A DNA stretch of 64,000 nucleotides from Candidatus Tepidiaquacella proteinivora. GTDB lineage: Bacteria; Bacteroidota; Ignavibacteria; Tepidaquicellales; Tepidaquicellaceae. Location: NCBI GenBank assembly GCA_013348845.1, contig CP054675.1, positions 124,001 to 188,000 of the forward strand, read 5' to 3'. The position numbers were made by a program, and so were the translations under genes. The notes under the pieces were generated by a model. The model ran no database searches and had not been told where the DNA came from. It worked only from the letters and a program-made list of their open reading frames with translations. Below, piece by piece: positions 40,939-50,636 of this stretch; positions within the stretch are counted from its first letter, which is position 1, and every line of letters begins with the position of its first letter.

Positions 40939-42846
40939 ATGATAGATTTTATTTTTAAGCCATTCGAGGAAATGACGCCGGATGACTATGCAAAAGTTGG
41001 TTTTAAATCGGGGTTGGAAGTCCATCAACAGCTTGATACAGAAAAAAAATTATTTTGTCGTTGCCCTGCTGGTTATTATAGTAAGAATTATAATGCGGAG
41101 ATTCTTCGACATATGCGTCCTACTCTTTCCGAACTTGGTGAATATGATGGAACAGCGTTGATGGAATTCAAAACAAAAAAGAATATTATTTACAGAATTC
41201 ATCATGATACTGTATGCACTTATGAAATGGATGACACTCCACCCTTTATGATTAATGAAGAAGCTCTTGATAAAGCAATTGCAATTGGTATTTTAATGAA
41301 TTGCAATATCATAGATGAACTTCATATTGCCAGGAAACAATATCTTGACGGTAGTATTCCTACAGGATTTCAAAGGACTGCAATTTTTGGGGTAAACGGA
41401 TGGATAAAATATAAAGATAGGAAAATAAATATCATTCAAATATCAATTGAGGAAGATTCTTGCAGGGAAATTTCTGATATCGGACATTATCGTATTTATA
41501 ATACTGATAGATTGGGTATGCCACTAATAGAGACTGTAACAGCACCAGAAATGAGAACACCTTTTGAAGTAATGGAAGTGTGTGAAATTTTAAGCGCATT
41601 GGTCAGAAGTACTGGTTTAGTGCGTACAGGTGCTGGTGCTGCAAGAGAAGATGTTAATGTAAGTGTAGAAGGTGGAACCCGTATAGAGATAAAAGGTGTA
41701 CCGAGTATTAAAAGAATTCCCATACTTACTTATAATGAAGCGATGCGGCAATGGAATTTGTTAAGACTTCGTGAGGAATTACATAAAAGAGGTATTACAC
41801 CGGATACTTTTAAAGCAAAAGTCGATAATGTAACGAAATGCTTAAAGAAAACAAGGTATGAACCTATTAAAAATGCATTAAAAGAAGGAAAGTATATTAA
41901 TTGTGTTACGCTATTTGGCTTTAAAGATTTATTGAAATGGCAGACACAAACAAATACTTATTTTGCGAAAGAAATTTCAGATAGAGTTAGAGTAATTGCA
42001 TGTTTAACTACACTTCCAAATATTATTCATTCAGATAGTGCAAGTGAAACTATTTCTAATTCTGAATGGCAGGCTATTAAAAAAATGGTTGGGGCTTCTG
42101 ATAAGGACACCCTTGTTATTGTATGGGGAGATGAAAAAGATGTTGAGACTGGTGCTAATGAAATTATAATTAGAGCGAAAGAGGCAACAATAGGGATTCC
42201 TTCAGAAACAAGACAGGCTTTAAAAGATGGCACAAACGGCTTTGAGAGAATATTGCCTGGCCCAGATAGAATGTATCCGGATACAGATTTACCTCCGGAA
42301 AAGATTTCAATCGAAAGGGTAAACAAACTAAAGAAAATACTACCTGAACCTATATGGGAAAGAGAAGAATGGTATAAACAATTAAAATTACCCGCTGATG
42401 TTATCAGACCACTTTCAATTTCCAAATATGCGAATTTATTTAAGAAACTGGTAAAAGAATATAATATTAATCCGAAACTCGCAGCAATTGCTTTAATACA
42501 ATACCCAAAGAGAATAAGTAAGAAGTTGAAAAAATCCATTGCTTTTAATGAGGAAATTATTCTCAATATTTTCACTTTACTTAAAGACGGAATAATATCT
42601 CGTGAAGGTATATTATTGGAGATGATGAACTTTGCTACAACAGGAAAAATTAATGTGAATAATTCAGAGAAAAAAATTAACGAAAAGGAATTACAAAAAA
42701 TTATTGAGGAATCCCGTGCAGAGTTGTCAAAGATTAAACTTATAAATTCAGAAAAGAAACTTCAGGTTTTGATGGGCATTATTATGTCTAAAGTGAGAGG
42801 AAGAGTTGATGGAAAAAAAGTTTATAATCTAATAAAAGAAAATTAA
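40939..42846 (+). CDS. gatE: Glutamyl-tRNA(Gln) amidotransferase subunit E (archaeal type)
   Basis: tRNA-binding, kinase and amidotransferase subunit that converts Glu-tRNA(Gln) to Gln-tRNA(Gln), 635 aa. The GatB/E catalytic fold is seen in GFKSGLEVHQQLDTEKKLFC, RHMRPTLSELGEYDGTA, QYLDGSIPTGFQRT and EEDSCREI. The GatE-specific GAD (AspRS-like) insertion lies at about 300-430 and includes NGFERILPGPDRMYPDTDLP. The C-terminal YqeY-like tail ends in GIIMSKVRGRVDGKKV. Length and the GAD insertion distinguish it from bacterial GatB (about 480 aa). gatD follows 10 nt later. Classically GatDE is treated as archaeal, so transfer is likely. Confidence 0.96.
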   Translation: MIDFIFKPFEEMTPDDYAKVGFKSGLEVHQQLDTEKKLFCRCPAGYYSKNYNAEILRHMRPTLSELGEYDGTALMEFKTKKNIIYRIHHDTVCTYEMDDTPPFMINEEALDKAIAIGILMNCNIIDELHIARKQYLDGSIPTGFQRTAIFGVNGWIKYKDRKINIIQISIEEDSCREISDIGHYRIYNTDRLGMPLIETVTAPEMRTPFEVMEVCEILSALVRSTGLVRTGAGAAREDVNVSVEGGTRIEIKGVPSIKRIPILTYNEAMRQWNLLRLREELHKRGITPDTFKAKVDNVTKCLKKTRYEPIKNALKEGKYINCVTLFGFKDLLKWQTQTNTYFAKEISDRVRVIACLTTLPNIIHSDSASETISNSEWQAIKKMVGASDKDTLVIVWGDEKDVETGANEIIIRAKEATIGIPSETRQALKDGTNGFERILPGPDRMYPDTDLPPEKISIERVNKLKKILPEPIWEREEWYKQLKLPADVIRPLSISKYANLFKKLVKEYNINPKLAAIALIQYPKRISKKLKKSIAFNEEIILNIFTLLKDGIISREGILLEMMNFATTGKINVNNSEKKINEKELQKIIEESRAELSKIKLINSEKKLQVLMGIIMSKVRGRVDGKKVYNLIKEN

Positions 42847-42856
42847 TCCTATTTAG

Positions 42857-44239
42857 ATGAATGACTCTTATAAAGGATACAGAGGAGAATCTTTAGATGT
42901 TCTAAAAAATTTCTCAGCTCTTGTATGGAGTGATGTAGAAATAGAAACTGATAGTGGAGTTTTCAAAGGGATAATATTACCGCGTTCGGAAACTGCTGAT
43001 CCACATCATATTGTTTTAAAACTTCGTTCTGGTTATAATGTTGGTATTGCAGCAAAAAGAGTTAAAAATATAAAAGTTGAGGGTAGAAAGGAAGCTCATT
43101 ATAAAATTCCCGAAAAGGAATTTCCTTATGACCCTGTAAAGCCTAAAGTAAAATTGCTTGGTACAGGTGGTACAATTGCAAGTAGGTTAGATTATAGAAC
43201 AGGTGCAGTTATTCCGGCATTTACACCAGGTGAATTGTATGGTTCGGTTCCGGAATTGGCGGATATATGTAATCTTGAGACGGAAAAACTTTATGGTGTA
43301 TTCAGTGAAAATATGGGACCAGAGCAATGGATCGGAACAGCGCTTGCTATTGGAAGAGAAATAGAAAAAGGTGTGCAGGGTATTGTAGTCGGACACGGTA
43401 CAGATACAATGCATCATACAGCTGCTGCATTATCTTTTATGGTTCAGAATTCTCCTATTCCGATTGTTATGGTTGGTTCGCAACGGTCAAGTGATAGACC
43501 ATCTTCTGATGCTGCATTAAATTTAATGCATAGTGTTAAAACTGCTGCTGAGAGCGATATTGCGGAAGTTATGGTTTGTATGTTTGGACCTACTTCTGAT
43601 GAATACGGTTTATTGCATCAGGGTACAAGAGTCAGAAAGATGCATTCAAGCTATCGTTCTACATTCAGAACTATTGGAGATATTCCTATTGCAATGGTAA
43701 GCAGAGAAAAAATTACACCTTTGAGAACTGATTATAGAAAAAGAAGAAAAGATAAAAATGTAATTATTAATACTGCATTTGAAGAAATGGTTAGTATAGT
43801 ATATTACTATCCTAATATGAAGCCAGATATAATTGATTCATTAACTGATAATGGATATAAAGGTATTGTTATTGCGGGCACCGGCCTGGGACATGTTAAT
43901 AAGCCATTATATCCTGCTCTTAAACGGGCAAGTGATAAAGGTATTGCAATATATATGACGGTACAAACTTTATGGGGTTATGTTCAAATGTATGTTTATG
44001 ATACAGGTCGTGATATTATGGACTTGGGAGTTGTTCCAGCTGCTAATATGCTACCTGAAGTTGCTTATATTAAACTCGGTTGGGCACTTGGACAAACAAA
44101 TGATCTTGAAGAAGTGAAAAAAATTATGTTAACACCTATTGCAAGAGAAATAACCGAAAGAGAACCGAGTAATGGTTACCTGATATATCAGGGTGGCTTA
44201 CCTGAAGTTGAAGAATTTATTTCGAAATACTGGAAATAA
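42857..44239 (+). CDS. gatD: Glutamyl-tRNA(Gln) amidotransferase subunit D (archaeal type)
   Basis: Glutaminase partner of GatE, 460 aa. The N-terminal beta domain (about 1-90, with SALVWSDVEIETDSGVFKG and GIILPRSE) is specific to GatD. The L-asparaginase-like core has the nucleophile region LLGTGGTIAS (T103 and T106) and GHGTDTMHHT (T182, D183). Both AnsA-type catalytic blocks are intact. The N-terminal GatD domain rules out a plain asparaginase. It forms an operon with gatE and the downstream ammonia-lyase. Confidence 0.96.
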   Translation: MNDSYKGYRGESLDVLKNFSALVWSDVEIETDSGVFKGIILPRSETADPHHIVLKLRSGYNVGIAAKRVKNIKVEGRKEAHYKIPEKEFPYDPVKPKVKLLGTGGTIASRLDYRTGAVIPAFTPGELYGSVPELADICNLETEKLYGVFSENMGPEQWIGTALAIGREIEKGVQGIVVGHGTDTMHHTAAALSFMVQNSPIPIVMVGSQRSSDRPSSDAALNLMHSVKTAAESDIAEVMVCMFGPTSDEYGLLHQGTRVRKMHSSYRSTFRTIGDIPIAMVSREKITPLRTDYRKRRKDKNVIINTAFEEMVSIVYYYPNMKPDIIDSLTDNGYKGIVIAGTGLGHVNKPLYPALKRASDKGIAIYMTVQTLWGYVQMYVYDTGRDIMDLGVVPAANMLPEVAYIKLGWALGQTNDLEEVKKIMLTPIAREITEREPSNGYLIYQGGLPEVEEFISKYWK

Positions 44240-44274
44240 TAAATTAACTAAATTTATAATTAAATAAATAATTT

Positions 44275-45801
44275 ATGGCAGTCGTAATAACAGGAAAAAA
44301 TTTGACAATTGAAGATGTTTATAAAGTTGCGGTTTTGGGTGAGAAGGTTGAATTACACCCTGATGCAATTGAAAGAATAAAGAAATGCAGAGGATTTATT
44401 GAGAAAAGGATTCAAGCAAGAGAAATTATGTATGGTGTTAATACAGGGATAGGAGAATTTTCAGAAGTTGTTTTAACTGATGAACAGGTGAAAGATTTTC
44501 AGAAATATTTAATCTACAATCATTCTGCAGGAATAGGTAAACCAGCTCCAATTGAGCATGTTCGTGCTGCATTATTATCCCGCATTAATGTTCATGCTCT
44601 TGGCTACTCTGCTGTTAGATTAGAGATTACGCAAACTTTTGTTGATATGTTAAATAAAGGTGTAACACCTGTAGTTTGTGAGAAGGGTAGCGTAGGAGCC
44701 TGTGGTGATTTATCTCCTATGAGTCAAATGGCTTTACTTCTTATGGGAGAAGGAGAAGCATTTTATAAAGGAGAAAGGATGCCTGGCAAAGTTGCTTTTG
44801 AAAAAGCTGGCATTCCTGTTCCGGGATTAAAAGCCAGAGATGGATTAGGTGCTATTAATGGAAGTAATCTTATTACAGGAATTGCATGTTTGGAAATTTA
44901 TGAAGCGGAAAGACTTCTTAAACAAGCGGAAATTGCTTGTGCTATGACTCTTGAAGCGTTAATGGCAAATATGAAACCGTATGATGTAAGATTACATAGA
45001 TTAAGAGGATTTAATGGAGCTGTTACTTCAGCAGAAAATATAAAAAGAGTAATTGAAGGTTCTGACTTACTTGGTAAAGTCAAAGTAAAGGTTCAGGATG
45101 CATATAGTATGCGTTCAACTCCACAGGTTTTAGGTGCAGCAAGAGACCAGATGAGATGGACACGGGAGCAGGTAGAAATAGAACTTAATGGTGTTGCTGA
45201 TAATCCTGTTTTTCTTGCTGATGATGAAATTGTCCTGACCGGAGCTAATTTCCAGGGTTCTCCTGTTAGTATTCCTCTTGATATGTTTGGAGCAGCGATT
45301 ACAATGGTTTGTGTGATTTCAGAAAGAAGATTGAATAGACTACTTAATCCAGCTTTAAGTATCGGTTTACCTGCATTCCTGACTAAAGGTGCCGGAATGT
45401 TCTCCGGGCTTATGTTAAGTCAATATACTGCTGATATGCTTATCGTTGAGCAAAGAATTCTTTCTATGCCTGCTTCTATACAGTCAATACCGGCAGCAGC
45501 AGACCAGGAAGATTTTGTAAGTATGGGTATGAATACTGCTTTGAAAACAAGACAAATTCTTGACAATGCTTATGGAGTATTAGCAATTGAATTTATTGCA
45601 GCGGCGCAAGCACTTGACTTCAGAAATTATAATTTTGGAAAAGGAACAAGGGCTGCACATAAAGCAGTAAGAGAAATTGTTGAGCATCTTGATGTTGATA
45701 GACCCCTTTATCCAGACCACAATAATATGATGCAGGCAGTTAAAGATTTACATGTGTTAAAAGCAGTGGAAAAAGAAATCGGTGAATTAAAAACATACTA
45801 A
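44275..45801 (+). CDS. Aromatic amino acid ammonia-lyase (HAL/PAL family) with Ala-Cys-Gly in place of Ala-Ser-Gly
   Basis: MIO-type lyase of 508 aa. GVNTGIGEFSEV (Tyr/Asn/Thr active-site loop) and the QVLGAARDQ and FQGSPV segments are conserved. The self-cyclising tripeptide reads A142-C143-G144 in GSVGACGDLSPMSQMALLL: codon TGT at 44701-44703 replaces the usual Ser. Work on Pseudomonas histidine ammonia-lyase showed that a Ser143Cys variant can still form MIO, so activity is plausible. The selectivity pair reads Asn-His in YNHSAGIG, close to the Ser-His of histidine lyases, and QEDFVSMG resembles QEDHVSM of HutH with Phe for His. Histidine is the best guess for substrate. No hutU, hutI or hutG is nearby, so I leave the symbol blank. 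Confidence 0.9.
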   Translation: MAVVITGKNLTIEDVYKVAVLGEKVELHPDAIERIKKCRGFIEKRIQAREIMYGVNTGIGEFSEVVLTDEQVKDFQKYLIYNHSAGIGKPAPIEHVRAALLSRINVHALGYSAVRLEITQTFVDMLNKGVTPVVCEKGSVGACGDLSPMSQMALLLMGEGEAFYKGERMPGKVAFEKAGIPVPGLKARDGLGAINGSNLITGIACLEIYEAERLLKQAEIACAMTLEALMANMKPYDVRLHRLRGFNGAVTSAENIKRVIEGSDLLGKVKVKVQDAYSMRSTPQVLGAARDQMRWTREQVEIELNGVADNPVFLADDEIVLTGANFQGSPVSIPLDMFGAAITMVCVISERRLNRLLNPALSIGLPAFLTKGAGMFSGLMLSQYTADMLIVEQRILSMPASIQSIPAAADQEDFVSMGMNTALKTRQILDNAYGVLAIEFIAAAQALDFRNYNFGKGTRAAHKAVREIVEHLDVDRPLYPDHNNMMQAVKDLHVLKAVEKEIGELKTY

Positions 45802-45990
45802 CTTTAATTGAACTGTTTTATTTTCGCTTTTTAATATATCAATATTAGCAGTCATAGCCCTCTTTATAGCATTTTCTTATTGAAAAATTGTTATTCTGAA
45901 TGGATAATAAAGACTATTATCTTTACTATTTGATTATACTTTTAAGTGGAAAAAGCAGCTCTGAAAAAAACTATAGCCTGCAATATTTTT

Positions 45991-48423
45991 TTACTTCAAT
46001 AAAATCATTTTCCTGGTTTCAGTATAATTTCCACTCTGCATCCTGTAAAAATATACACCAGAGGGATATTCATATGCATTCAAATTTAACATATATGTTC
46101 CACTACTAAGGTGCTCGTCTATAATTTTTTTAATTTCTCTCCCTGTTAAATCAAATAAAGAAATTTTTACATCTGAATTCTTAGGTAAAGAGAATTTTAT
46201 TATGGTTGTTGGATTGAAAGGATTCGGATAGTTTTGAAATAATTGATAAGCTTTAGGAATTTCTGTAACTAATTTTGTAATATTAGATGGAGTGTCTATA
46301 TAATCAACAATTCTAAAATCATCTATATATATACCATCACCGGGGACACCAGAATCAGTGTAATAAGTAAATCTGAATTTCAGGTTTGATTGCCCGATAT
46401 AAGATGATAAATTTATCTGTTCATAACGCCAATACATTAATCCTATATAGGTAGGTTGTCCGGAAAATGTTTTTGTATATCTGCCGGAAAGGCTCGTCCA
46501 AGTTGATCCACCATTGGTACTTATTTGAATTCTAGCATAATCATAATCTGGTTCAGTGGCAAATTTAATTGCAAACTCAAGTTTTGGGTTGTTTTTACTT
46601 GAAAGATTAATAACCGGATTTAAAATGAATTGATTGTTTGTGCTATTTGATGAATTTCCCCATCTTGAATCAGCAAAACATTTATTACCTGTCCATGATG
46701 ATATATAGGTAGTATCCCATTGTTTTCCGGTACCAGATTTTGTCCAATTTGAAGTACCGTTTTCTGCGTTGTCTTGAAATATTATTTGAACAGCGCCCAC
46801 TGTAACATAGAATGTATCTTTTGATGCAGTTATTCCATTTTCTTTAATAGTTGCTACGAACTGAATATTATCACCGGTTGATGCTGAATTTGATATTTTA
46901 AATTTGAAGGGATTATTTGTAATTATCTTCGAACTTCTGGGTAATATACTATCATAATTTACTGAAGAAACAAGAGGGGTTGAATTAGAATAATTTGTAG
47001 TTAAATCAACTGTTACATTTTTTGCGGATTTTGTCAATCCTTTATTTCTTATTTCTAATAATAGGTTTAATGTGTCATTTTTTGTAACATAACCTTTTCC
47101 GGCAATCTGAAAATTTTTCATTTTAGGATAACTTCCTGCAACCCATGTTAAGTATTTCATTGATGGAAGAAAACCGCTGGATAGGGGAATTATGTATGAT
47201 TGATTTGACCAGAAGCTCGTTCCACCAATTTCCGGACCCCAGGCGAAAATACCGATTGAATGCATATAGTCCCGTGTTGTACCGCTTGAATAATAATTTA
47301 ACATTTCCTTTACGGTTCCGTAAATATAATCAGTGCCAGTCGTTCCTGTTGTTCTTGTTATCATTGGACAAAACTCAGAACTTAAGTCTTGATATAAATC
47401 ATATCGTATTGCGGTATCACAATATGAATATGGATTTAAAACTGAACCTGCTGTTGAATGAATTGAAAAAGCTACTTCTGGTTGCTTTTCTAAAAGGAAG
47501 TTTTTAATTGCCTGTGGTTCGGGTTCTGAAAACGCATAAGGTCCTCTATAATTTTCACTACTTGGGTCATTACTTGAACCATTGTCATATCCCCAACCAT
47601 AACTGTAATTTCTGTTTAAATCAACACCATAAACACCGGGGCTGTTTAATCTTCTGTTTTTTCTCCAATTGCCGCCACCATTTGGGTTTGTGGTTTGATT
47701 ATAAACATATCCATCAGGATTAGCAATAGGGACAAAGAATATCTCTCTGTTATTAACAAGATATTGTACTTCAGGATTTGTATTATAGTTTTCCAATAAA
47801 TACCACATATAATACAATTGCACTTCTAATGTTATCGGTTCTCGTGCATGATGTAATCCATCAAAATATACACCAGGTTCTGTTGCTGATTCATTTATCT
47901 CCGGATTATCAGAAATTTTCACTGCATATATTACTCTGTTTTCCCATGTTGTACCAATATTGATTTTTGAGGATATTAAGTTTGGATATAGATATTTCAT
48001 TGTATCAAGTTGTTGTATCATTTCATCATATTTATGGTATCCAGCCATAGTACCATAAGTATAACCAGTGATTCCATCTTTACTCATTAACTGTTTACTC
48101 TCGGATAATTCTGCTTCAGTTGGTTTTGGTAAATTATCAAAGTATTTTTTTATGTCATCTATTGTTATTTCATATCTATAACCAAGAGTTCTTAAAATTT
48201 CAATTTCTTTTTCTTTTAAGATTAGCTTTATACCTGTTTTTATATTTCCAAAATATTCTTCACAAAAAATACCTGCATTATTAATATTTATAATATCATT
48301 TTCCGAATTGACATAAATTATTACTTCACTGTATTTATCTTCTTGATTTAAATTCCCATCAGATATAAATGATAATGAAAAAAAAGATACAAATAGAGTA
48401 ATTAAAATTAATTTGTATTTCAT
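45991..48423 (-). CDS. T9SS-exported M14 zinc carboxypeptidase, multidomain
   Basis: Secreted carboxypeptidase T-like enzyme of 810 aa. A signal peptide (1-20) and propeptide precede the catalytic domain (about 115-430). Zinc ligands are H192 and E195 in DGLHHAREPITLE and the His in AFSIHSTAGS. GVDLNRNYSYGWG binds substrate, and the catalytic Glu lies in FAWGPEIGG. A CARDB-like beta domain (about 450-550) and a jelly-roll/MAM-like module (about 560-710, LEFAIKFATEPDYDYARIQI) follow. A type A T9SS sorting tail begins YQLFQNYPNPFNPTTIIKF. It is distinct in architecture from the M14 enzyme at 24611-26368. Divergent from the caspase operon. Confidence 0.94.
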   Translation of the reverse strand: MKYKLILITLFVSFFSLSFISDGNLNQEDKYSEVIIYVNSENDIININNAGIFCEEYFGNIKTGIKLILKEKEIEILRTLGYRYEITIDDIKKYFDNLPKPTEAELSESKQLMSKDGITGYTYGTMAGYHKYDEMIQQLDTMKYLYPNLISSKINIGTTWENRVIYAVKISDNPEINESATEPGVYFDGLHHAREPITLEVQLYYMWYLLENYNTNPEVQYLVNNREIFFVPIANPDGYVYNQTTNPNGGGNWRKNRRLNSPGVYGVDLNRNYSYGWGYDNGSSNDPSSENYRGPYAFSEPEPQAIKNFLLEKQPEVAFSIHSTAGSVLNPYSYCDTAIRYDLYQDLSSEFCPMITRTTGTTGTDYIYGTVKEMLNYYSSGTTRDYMHSIGIFAWGPEIGGTSFWSNQSYIIPLSSGFLPSMKYLTWVAGSYPKMKNFQIAGKGYVTKNDTLNLLLEIRNKGLTKSAKNVTVDLTTNYSNSTPLVSSVNYDSILPRSSKIITNNPFKFKISNSASTGDNIQFVATIKENGITASKDTFYVTVGAVQIIFQDNAENGTSNWTKSGTGKQWDTTYISSWTGNKCFADSRWGNSSNSTNNQFILNPVINLSSKNNPKLEFAIKFATEPDYDYARIQISTNGGSTWTSLSGRYTKTFSGQPTYIGLMYWRYEQINLSSYIGQSNLKFRFTYYTDSGVPGDGIYIDDFRIVDYIDTPSNITKLVTEIPKAYQLFQNYPNPFNPTTIIKFSLPKNSDVKISLFDLTGREIKKIIDEHLSSGTYMLNLNAYEYPSGVYFYRMQSGNYTETRKMILLK

Positions 48424-48665
48424 AGGATTGAGGTTTATAGTTTACAATACAATAATAGCAAAAAATTTAGTTTTGTTCAATTTATTATCTAATGATATGA
48501 TAGTTTTCATCCGGTATTTATAAATCAATTATAAATATATTAATTAATTTAGGAACAAAAATCCTGATTTTTGTATTTAAAGTATGTATGGTTTTTACTA
48601 ATATATTATATAATGATTTACAATTTTATTTAATTTAAAATAAATAATTTGGAGGTGATTTGGCT
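48424..48665. promoter_or_regulatory. Divergent regulatory region with strong Shine-Dalgarno for the caspase operon
   Basis: AT-rich spacer between the M14 peptidase and the operon at 48666. GGAGGTGAT at 48651-48659 is a near-full complement of the 16S 3' end, unusually strong for this window. It lies 6-7 nt before GTG 48666 and only 0-1 nt before TTG 48660, which favours the GTG. No clear promoter boxes were identified. Confidence 0.55.
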
Positions 48666-50636
48666 GTGATTAAAAAAATGATATGTATTTTATTGATTTT
48701 CATTCCAACCCTTATATATTCCCAAAAAAATTTAAATAAAGAATATGATATTTTATCTTTAACATTAGATATATATAGTCAGCTTAATAATCAAGACCCT
48801 TATGCTCCGATAAGTAGGGAAGAAATTGATAAAATCATAGCTGAAATTGGGAAAATATATGGTTTTCAAGACATTGAAAATATACCAAATGAGGAAGAGA
48901 GAGAGGAAATAAGAGATTCAATAGTAATGTTGATAAAAGAATGGAATCCCCCTATATGGAATTTAATAGGCGGGAAGGTTGATAAAATGATGCTTGAAAC
49001 AAGGAGTAGTATAATTGACAGAGTTTTCTTTAATATTATACCAGAATTAATTTCTCTAAAGTCATCAGAAAGTCTTCAATATTTTCTATATACTACTTTC
49101 ATTAAAAATTTACTATCTGAAGATGAATTAAAGGTTATGTTTCCCCTGACTTCAAGAACAATAGACAAAATGGATAAACTGAAGGTTACACTTTCCCCAA
49201 AAGCACTCTCAGAGTCATTCAAGACGGATTTAGCCGGGTTACCTAAAAATTTCCCCGCTATTTTTAAACTACCTAAATATAGAAGCTTAGTTGACAAAAA
49301 TCCTCATTTACTTCTGTTTTCCAGTGCTTCTGATTATTATAAATCAATAGTAAGTTTTGAAACTATTGATAATGCTAATTATAAATTATTTTACAATTTA
49401 TCGAAAGCGAGGAATAGTAATATTTATTCAAATTTGCATAGTTCCTTTTTATTATTTAATGAATTGTGCAGAGCATTGAAAGGTAAAACTTATTCAGAGA
49501 TTGAAGAAATAAAAAATAATTTGGAAAAAGGGGATAGATTTATCTTATTACTAATGGGTGTTTTCTGTGCTAAAAATAATGACGTGTTTTTTATTTCTAA
49601 TAAGGAGGTTACTTCAAGAGTGAGAGCCGGCAATGATGCGAGTTACAATATTAAAACAAAGAATGCATACAATGTTCCAATCATAGTAGGTGAACTTGTT
49701 CAGGAAGAAAGAATTTATGAGTTTAGAAATTATTTTAATAGATTTGCAGATATGTACTATGATTGTATAACTACGCTTGATACTATTAAATATTTTACCA
49801 ATTATGGCTACGGTGATCCGGTTGATAAAGAAGTATATTTTGATAAGGTTTTGGATTTTATTGAATTTGGTTTTGATCCAAGAAATTACAATTCAAATTT
49901 TGATTATTACGATTATGAAACGAAAAAATTTTTAGATTTATTAAAATATTACAGGGAAATAGATGATAATATCAAAAAAGATAAATACTTCGCTGCATTA
50001 ATGAATTCATTATATGCTTATGAAGATATTTGTTCAGTTTATTTGAGTGCTGATTCTTCTTTCGAAGTATCAAAAAACTTTTTCACAACTGTAAAAGTAA
50101 TAGGTGAATTGACCAGTGCTGATAATGATAACGATATAGCAAAAGTGTTAAATAACTACATCTTTTCATCAGTTGATTCATATTCAAAAAAAGAGTTACC
50201 ATTCTCAATAAATATAAATTCATATCTTGGTTATTATTACGGAAAGGAAGCGGAAAAAGTTACCAATCATTGGACACAAAACAGAGGGATAACTGTTCCA
50301 ATTGGATTAGAGTTTTCATTTGGGTTAAAAAACTGGGGTAGTTTAGGTTTGTATGTTCCGGTTTTAGATATAGGTGCTATAATGGATTTCAAATTAAATT
50401 ATGACAGCACTGAAACTGTTCCTGATATTAGATTTGAAAACATTATCTCTCCTGGTCTTTATGTTGTCTATGGCTTACCAAAAATTCCTTTTACAATCGG
50501 AGGCGGAGTTCAGTATTCACCACAACTTGGTAAAATAAGACTTGAAGGAAAAACTATTGAGCCTCGTAAACTGAGATGGAATGTTTTTATTGCATTTGAT
50601 TTACCACTTCTGAATTTATTTAAGAATGAGAATTAA
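48666..50636 (+). CDS. Exported protein of unknown function, first gene of the caspase operon
   Basis: Protein of 656 aa that I do not recognise. A signal peptide ends near LIYSQ. The middle (about 30-520) is mostly helical and acidic, with no transmembrane helix. The last 130 residues look like outer-membrane beta strands with alternating hydrophobics: INSYLGYYYG, TVPIGLEFSFGLKNWG, SLGLYVPVLDIGAI, ISPGLYVVYGLPKIPFTIGG, WNVFIAFDLPLL. It may therefore anchor in the outer membrane. The GTG start is chosen from the Shine-Dalgarno spacing. It overlaps the WD40-caspase gene by 11 nt, pointing to coupled translation and shared function. Confidence 0.75.
   Translation: MIKKMICILLIFIPTLIYSQKNLNKEYDILSLTLDIYSQLNNQDPYAPISREEIDKIIAEIGKIYGFQDIENIPNEEEREEIRDSIVMLIKEWNPPIWNLIGGKVDKMMLETRSSIIDRVFFNIIPELISLKSSESLQYFLYTTFIKNLLSEDELKVMFPLTSRTIDKMDKLKVTLSPKALSESFKTDLAGLPKNFPAIFKLPKYRSLVDKNPHLLLFSSASDYYKSIVSFETIDNANYKLFYNLSKARNSNIYSNLHSSFLLFNELCRALKGKTYSEIEEIKNNLEKGDRFILLLMGVFCAKNNDVFFISNKEVTSRVRAGNDASYNIKTKNAYNVPIIVGELVQEERIYEFRNYFNRFADMYYDCITTLDTIKYFTNYGYGDPVDKEVYFDKVLDFIEFGFDPRNYNSNFDYYDYETKKFLDLLKYYREIDDNIKKDKYFAALMNSLYAYEDICSVYLSADSSFEVSKNFFTTVKVIGELTSADNDNDIAKVLNNYIFSSVDSYSKKELPFSININSYLGYYYGKEAEKVTNHWTQNRGITVPIGLEFSFGLKNWGSLGLYVPVLDIGAIMDFKLNYDSTETVPDIRFENIISPGLYVVYGLPKIPFTIGGGVQYSPQLGKIRLEGKTIEPRKLRWNVFIAFDLPLLNLFKNEN

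Noticed and set aside
42027-42575. 182-codon leftward open frame
   Set aside because: It is antisense to gatE, whose reading frame is well supported through this interval.
45802-45990. A 69-codon rightward frame beginning at 45900 between the lyase and M14 genes
   Set aside because: Most of it overlaps the T9SS tail of the M14 gene in antisense. The unique part shows no ribosome site or domain.
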